The position numbers and the translations under genes are program-made. From the NCBI GenBank assembly GCA_034716155.1, contig JAYEFR010000075.1:1-18607 (forward strand): a stretch of DNA of 18,607 bases. Reading direction: 5' to 3'. Source of the DNA: JAGGYK01 sp034716155 (GTDB lineage Bacteria; Desulfobacterota; Desulfomonilia; UBA1062). This document shows, piece after piece, positions 15,254-18,607 of the stretch; position 1 is the stretch's first letter; the number at the start of each line of letters is the position of its first letter. The notes below the pieces were generated by a model that saw nothing but the letters and a program-made list of their open reading frames with translations, had not been told where the DNA came from and did no database searches.

Positions 15254-16261
15254 ATGGCTGAAGGAATGACATGGTCAATAGAAGAGGCTGATAAACTTAC
15301 TCAAGCCGAGATTTACGGGGATGTCCTTTGTCAGCTTGGAGATAAATATCCGGATCTTGTTGCAATAACAGCGGATCTGGCCAAATCTACCAAGATAGGA
15401 AGGTTTGGAGAGAAGTTTCCTGACAGGTTTTTTAATGTGGGAATTGCAGAAAATACCATGTTTGGAATGGCTGCCGGTATGGCTCAGGCAGGGTTGAGGC
15501 CTGTTGTCTCTACATTTGCGGTCTTTACAGCACTCCGCAGTGCTGAACAGGTGAGGACGGATATCTGCTATCAGAACCTGGATGTAAAGATCATTGCAAC
15601 GCATGCAGGCATATCTTTTGGCCAGGCAGGCTCTACGCATCATTGCACTGAGGATATAGCGATTACACGTTCGTTTGCAAATATGACGGTGATTGTCCCT
15701 GCTGATGGTATTGAGACGGGGAATGCTGTTGCGGCTGCAATGGAATGGCCGGGCCCTGTGTATATCAGGATCGGACGGGGGTTTGAACCCAATGTCCACA
15801 CCACCCAAGATTATGGCTTTGAGATAGGAAAGGCTGAAACAATAAATGATGGTAATGATATAACGATCATCTGCTGTGGTGTCACTGTATTACATGCTGT
15901 GCGTGCTGCCAAGGTCTTGGAGCAAGAGGGCCTGAGTGTCAGGGTGATCAATATGCATACGATAAAACCCATTGATAAGGATGTTATTCTCAAGGCAGTA
16001 GAAGAGACAAAGAGGATAGTTACAGTAGAAGAGCATAATGTCTTTGGTGGGTTAGGCAGTGCGGTCGGGGAGGTGATTGTTGAAAGCGGGAAGGCATGTG
16101 TCTTTAAGGAATTAGGTCTGCCGGACGTATATTCCATTGTTGGTTACCCGGAAGATCTATACAATTATTATAAGATAGACTCTGATGGTATTGTCGAGAC
16201 TATCAGCGAAATGATGGGTAAGAAAATAGAGGAAGATGAAGACTGGGAAGATGAGACCTAA
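15254..16261 (+). CDS. Transketolase, C-terminal subunit
   Basis: This 335-residue subunit supplies the pyrimidine-binding half of the transketolase active site and the C-terminal domain. GIAENTMFGMAAGMA carries the catalytic Glu (Glu66) that activates the thiamine ring. HAGISFGQAGSTHHCTEDIA and FANMTVIVPAD follow, then the C-terminal domain with RVINMHTIKPIDKDVI and VTVEEHNVFGGLGSAVGE. The ATG is preceded by AAGGAGG with good spacing. It lies directly after the N-terminal subunit, and the SCP2-like gene begins 14 bp later. The acidic tail (EEDEDWEDET) is unremarkable. Confidence 0.93.
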   Translation: MAEGMTWSIEEADKLTQAEIYGDVLCQLGDKYPDLVAITADLAKSTKIGRFGEKFPDRFFNVGIAENTMFGMAAGMAQAGLRPVVSTFAVFTALRSAEQVRTDICYQNLDVKIIATHAGISFGQAGSTHHCTEDIAITRSFANMTVIVPADGIETGNAVAAAMEWPGPVYIRIGRGFEPNVHTTQDYGFEIGKAETINDGNDITIICCGVTVLHAVRAAKVLEQEGLSVRVINMHTIKPIDKDVILKAVEETKRIVTVEEHNVFGGLGSAVGEVIVESGKACVFKELGLPDVYSIVGYPEDLYNYYKIDSDGIVETISEMMGKKIEEDEDWEDET

Positions 16262-16275
16262 ATGGGAGATTTAAT

Positions 16276-17037
16276 ATGGCTGACAAAGTAGAATTAACAA
16301 ATAGGATTATTTTAAGGTCGGTATTGCCACTTTTTAAGGTAATTTATGAGGAGAAAGGGTCTTCGAAGGGTGTGGATGGCATAGTTCAGTTTGCAGTAAA
16401 AGACAGTGATAAAGGCGCTTATCTCGAATTTAGTGGTGGGAATCTGGATGTAAAGCAGGGTATACATTCAAATCCTACTGTCACCATTAGCTTTAAAAGT
16501 GTAGAAGGCATGAATGGCATGTTTACAGGAAAGACAGTAGTGCCTTCTGTTAAGGGGCTTAGACATATAAGATTATTGCTGAGGCTTGTCCCTCTGTTTT
16601 TGAACCTTACCTTACTTATGCCAAACAAGAATCCCAAGGCTCCGAAGAAGAGAGAATTTAAGATAAAGCTTCTTATGTATATGGTCACAAGTGCCTTAAG
16701 CCAGCTTAACAAGGGTGGAGACGAGGATATGATGGCATGGACTGCAAAGATGCCGGACAGGATATTCCAGCTATCCGTCCAGCCTGAGGGTCCTGCTGCT
16801 TACCTGAGAGTCAAGGCCGGTAAGACAAAATCAGGCCACGGTATATATACAAAAAAGGCCCCGTTTATTCATATGATGTTCCAGGGTATAGATGGCGCTT
16901 ATGCTGTTATGGCAGAGGGAAAGGATACGGTTAAGGCAATGGGAGATGGTGAGATAAGGGTCGATGGATCTCCTGAGTCTGCAGGTATGCTTGGATCATT
17001 CATGAAGCGTATTGAGTCTCTGCTTATGCCGGAATAG
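16276..17037 (+). CDS. Protein with two SCP2-like (sterol carrier) lipid-binding halves
   Basis: A 253-residue cytoplasmic protein. The N-terminal half (about residues 10-110) has FAVKDSDKGAYLEFSGGNLDV, then a P-T-V-T-I-S-F strand and an EGMNGMFTGK helix, as in SCP2 domains. The C-terminal half (about 160-250) repeats the plan: LSVQPEGPAAYLRVKAG, PFIHMMFQG, AYAVMAEGKD, then GEIRVDGSPESAGMLGSFMKRI. SCP2 domains bind hydrophobic ligands such as lipids or acyl chains in a tunnel. A Leu-rich, basic segment (about 95-140) joins the halves. ATG with GGGAG (16264-16268). It is the last gene of the transketolase cluster. The link to transketolase is not understood and the ligand is unknown. Confidence 0.75.
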   Translation: MADKVELTNRIILRSVLPLFKVIYEEKGSSKGVDGIVQFAVKDSDKGAYLEFSGGNLDVKQGIHSNPTVTISFKSVEGMNGMFTGKTVVPSVKGLRHIRLLLRLVPLFLNLTLLMPNKNPKAPKKREFKIKLLMYMVTSALSQLNKGGDEDMMAWTAKMPDRIFQLSVQPEGPAAYLRVKAGKTKSGHGIYTKKAPFIHMMFQGIDGAYAVMAEGKDTVKAMGDGEIRVDGSPESAGMLGSFMKRIESLLMPE

Positions 17038-17077
17038 GAGAGGACTGCCGGAAGGTATTCCTTTTAACTTGGCAATA

Positions 17078-17097
17078 CCCTGCAGCTTGCTGCAGGG
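17078..17097 (+). terminator. Strong hairpin after the SCP2-like gene
   Basis: A perfect 8-bp stem CCCTGCAG / CTGCAGGG with a CTTG loop lies 40 bp after the SCP2-like stop codon. It is followed by AGGTTTATATG, only a short, broken U tract. It is the best candidate for the end of the TetR-transketolase-SCP2 transcript. It may equally be part of a repetitive spacer element, as more inverted repeats follow (17188-17204). Confidence 0.4.
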
Positions 17098-17120
17098 AGG
17101 TTTATATGAAAACAGGGGTC

Positions 17121-17204
17121 GGGGATCAGGGGTCAGTTTTCAGGGATGGATGTTCTCCCATCCCAGGCATGTTTTCACGCTTGGTTGTGCCTGCCACGCA
17201 GGCA
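17121..17204. repeat. Spacer repeats between the SCP2-like gene and pcm
   Basis: GGGGATCAGGGGTCAGTTTT at 17121-17140 matches the reverse complement of 11081-11100 at 18 of 20 positions. The same segment also holds a perfect 7-bp inverted repeat TGCCTGC-CAC-GCAGGCA (17188-17204). Nothing here looks coding. It appears to be short dispersed repetitive sequence confined to spacers. Confidence 0.5.
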
Positions 17205-17246
17205 AGACGGTTCATATAGTATCTAGTATGAGCAGGGAAGAGAAGT

Positions 17247-17888
17247 CTATTCTTCCCACCCCTGTTCCCCTATGAGTTTTACGAATCTGCAGCCTCCCAA
17301 TGACTTCTCTATAATATCATCTTCTGTCTTTGTAATGCACCTGAGGTCTTGAATATTCTGATCGCCTACCGGGATTATTAAGCGGCCACCTACTTTTAGT
17401 TGTTCTACAAGCTTTTCCGGCATATAAGGGGCTCCGGCAGTTACCACGATGCCGTCGTAAGGGGCTTTATTATCAAGACCCTTTGTGCCATCCCCAATTA
17501 TAGTATGGATGTTGAAATAACCAAGTTCATCTAAAATCTTTCTTGCCCTTGAGGCAAGGGCTGCTATACGCTCGATGGAATATACATCTGCGCAAAGTTT
17601 CGATAATATAGCTGATTGATAGCCAGAGCCCGTGCCTATCTCTAAGATCTTATGATACGGCTGAGCATTTAAGGCATCAGTCATGAGTGCTACAATATAT
17701 GGTTGTGATATGGTCTGGCCATAGCCAATGGTTAGGGGACAGTCATCATATGCCTTGTATTTCAGGTGTTCATCCACAAAGAGGTGCCTTGGCACCTCTA
17801 AAAAGGCCTCAAGTATACTTGGGGTTGTAAGACCCCTGGTCTTTATTTGTTCCTCTACCATAGTCTGTCTGGCTAGATATGGGTCCAT
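17247..17888 (-). CDS. pcm: Protein-L-isoaspartate O-methyltransferase
   Basis: Pcm methylates L-isoaspartyl residues that arise by spontaneous damage of Asn and Asp, which starts their repair in cytoplasmic proteins. The 213-residue product has the family N-terminus with MVEEQIKTRGL and EVPRHLFV, then the substrate motif IGYGQTISQPYIVALM (Ser61 in TISQP). The SAM-binding EILEIGTGSGYQ-type loop (83-91) and VVTAGAPYMPEKLVEQLKVGG complete the fold. Length is normal. The ATG start is 32 bp after the stop of the DUF6485 gene on the same strand, with GGGGG upstream, so the two are likely co-transcribed. A 7-bp stem (17235-17241 with 17251-17257) overlaps its 3' end, without a U tract. Confidence 0.95.
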   Translation of the reverse strand: MDPYLARQTMVEEQIKTRGLTTPSILEAFLEVPRHLFVDEHLKYKAYDDCPLTIGYGQTISQPYIVALMTDALNAQPYHKILEIGTGSGYQSAILSKLCADVYSIERIAALASRARKILDELGYFNIHTIIGDGTKGLDNKAPYDGIVVTAGAPYMPEKLVEQLKVGGRLIIPVGDQNIQDLRCITKTEDDIIEKSLGGCRFVKLIGEQGWEE

Positions 17889-17920
17889 TTAAATACGCCC
17901 CCAAAATAGATAGATGTTAC

Positions 17921-18133
17921 CTACCACCACCTGCCCCTTTCCTGATAGGTCTTTATAAACCTTTCAATCGTTCGATCATAGGTCTGTTCCACATCATCAG
18001 GGAAAAAACAGGCAGGCAGTTCCCCAAGGGCCCAGTGAAACTTTATGCACTCACAGCATATACCTTTTCTACTGCACGGCTCGTACGTACAATTACAGCT
18101 CTGTTTATTTTTCTGAACATTACATTCCCTCAT
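17921..18133 (-). CDS. Cysteine-rich DUF6485-family protein
   Basis: A 70-residue protein with eight cysteines (4, 13, 15, 20, 26, 27, 29 and 42) in CNCTYEPCSRKGICCECI followed by ELPACFFP. This is the pattern of DUF6485, a family without established function found in various anaerobes. The cysteines suggest a bound zinc or Fe-S centre, which is inference. I chose ATG 18133, since GGGAG lies 8 nt upstream and relatives start close to the first cysteine. The longer frame to 18187 would add 18 unlikely residues. It precedes pcm by 32 bp on the same strand. The C-terminal part is a charged helix ending in RGRWW. Confidence 0.8.
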   Translation of the reverse strand: MRECNVQKNKQSCNCTYEPCSRKGICCECIKFHWALGELPACFFPDDVEQTYDRTIERFIKTYQERGRWW

Positions 18134-18489
18134 CTGGCAATCTCCCAATCTGGATTCAGATATGATTTTGCTGTAGTATACAATCATAGGTTATTAAGAT
18201 CAAGGATAGTGATGCCATTGTTACTTTCTCCTGCGGGGCAGACATTCGCCAAGGCGGATGGAAAGCATGGGAATAGATGTTATTCCCGTATTAAATGTAG
18301 AAAAATTCTAAATCCTAATTTCTAAACCCTAAACAATATCAAAATTCAAGATCACAATATCAAAGCTTATTTCGCCTTTTCCATTATGCACCTAAAGATT
18401 TTCATAAGTTTCAGTTGCTTTCATATGTTTTGAATTCCTTATTCCGGTCATTTAGATTTGTTTAGTATTTCGGATTTAGAGTGGTACTG
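18134..18489. other. Non-coding region upstream of the DUF6485-pcm pair
   Basis: About 350 bp with no supportable gene. It includes a perfect 7-bp hairpin GGGAATA-GATGT-TATTCCC (18269-18287), a CGCC/GGCG-containing spacer motif (18247-18259) and an AT-rich inverted-repeat element (18308-18479). The promoter of the minus-strand DUF6485-pcm pair should lie in its left part, but I could not pick one with confidence. Confidence 0.55.
18308..18479. repeat. AT-rich element with imperfect inverted ends (CTAAATCC / GGATTTAG)
   Basis: The left arm (18308-18348) is a degenerate run of CTAAATCC, CTAATTT, CTAAACC, CTAAAC, then CAAAATTCAA. The right arm (18430-18479), read in reverse complement, again starts CTAAATCC, contains CTAAACAAATCTAAAT and ends GAATTCAA. 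The arms are therefore imperfect inverted repeats around about 80 bp of unique DNA. Spacer elements built of TTTAG/CTAAA units are familiar from several bacterial genomes. No coding capacity is seen. Confidence 0.5.
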
Positions 18490-18607
18490 TCAACTTTTTT
18501 GTGTAAATTTTTTATAGGCCAATTCTCTGAAGAATGGCAGGTTGTTATGCACTTTTCCTATGGGGTTTGATCTCCAATGTAATTCCATCTTTAAAGATAT
18601 AAAAGCC
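18490..18607 (-). pseudogene. 3' end of a probable transposase gene (cut by window edge)
   Basis: Reading the minus strand from the right edge, one frame is open for 38 residues to a TGA at 18490-18492. It includes MELHWRSNPIGKVHNN and LPFFRELAYKKFTQKS. This resembles the C-terminus of insertion-sequence transposases, perhaps of the IS256/mutator type. The stop lies within GTCAACTTTTTTGTGTAAA (plus strand, 18489-18507), which looks like an IS terminal inverted repeat. The family assignment is from memory. Whether the gene is intact cannot be told, since the rest is outside the window. The type label is therefore provisional and it may be a partial intact CDS. Confidence 0.5.

Noticed and set aside
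17106..17219. Possible 37-residue peptide starting ATG at 17106 after GGGAGG
   Set aside because: The ribosome-like site is the arm of a hairpin, and the frame translates a dispersed repeat and an inverted repeat with no recognisable product.
17879..18325. 148-codon plus-strand frame opposite the DUF6485 gene
   Set aside because: It is antisense to the cysteine-rich gene and has no ribosome site or family features.

Overview
The window reads as a chromosomal stretch of a Gram-negative bacterium. An outer-membrane secretin (PilQ), a pilus lipoprotein (PilP) and an FtsH protease show a diderm envelope. The DNA is moderately AT-rich, and the genes use ATA (Ile) and AGG/AGA (Arg) codons freely. 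The order ftsH-folP-acpS-tsaE-lysC-cimA is a reduced form of the order known from Geobacter-like Desulfobacterota (ftsH-folP-cdaA-ybbR-glmM-pdxJ-acpS-nnr-tsaE-lysC-cimA). A Desulfobacterota-like or related lineage such as Nitrospirota is my best guess, but the window alone does not fix the phylum.

Layout, left to right. (1) 1-2841, plus strand: the end of a type IV pilus operon, pilO (cut by the window edge), pilP and pilQ, tightly packed. (2) 2842-3337: non-coding, with an 88-bp palindromic interspersed repeat, a candidate promoter and a roughly 200-nt leader. (3) 3338-7345, plus: a membrane-anchored TPR protein, ftsH, folP and acpS, joined by tiny gaps or overlaps. (4) 7346-7739: non-coding and repeat-rich. 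(5) 7740-11021, plus: tsaE, lysC and cimA. lysC appears to contain an internal start for a separate regulatory beta subunit. lysC and cimA feed the aspartate and isoleucine pathways. (6) 11223-11483, plus: an unrecognised 86-residue protein. (7) 11494-13524, minus: an Mrp/NBP35-type Fe-S carrier ATPase, a DUF89 (ARMT1-like) metal-dependent phosphatase and possibly a small membrane protein. (8) 13653-17037, plus: a TetR-family regulator with a palindromic candidate operator, a transketolase split into two genes, and a protein with two SCP2-like lipid-binding halves, ending at a strong hairpin. (9) 17247-18133, minus: a cysteine-rich DUF6485 protein followed by protein-L-isoaspartate methyltransferase (pcm). 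(10) 18134-18607: non-coding DNA with an AT-rich inverted-repeat element, then what looks like the 3' end of a transposase gene running off the right edge.

Most genes are housekeeping: pili, membrane protein quality control, folate, ACP activation, tRNA t6A, amino acids, Fe-S assembly, pentose phosphates and protein repair. I see no phage, CRISPR, toxin-antitoxin or defence system, no rRNA or tRNA gene, and no clearly new system. The more interesting points are the internal lysC start, the TetR operator and its start-codon correction, the duplicated SCP2-like protein next to the split transketolase, the atypical FolP loop and N-terminal domain, the gene losses relative to the Geobacter order, and several families of non-coding repeats.
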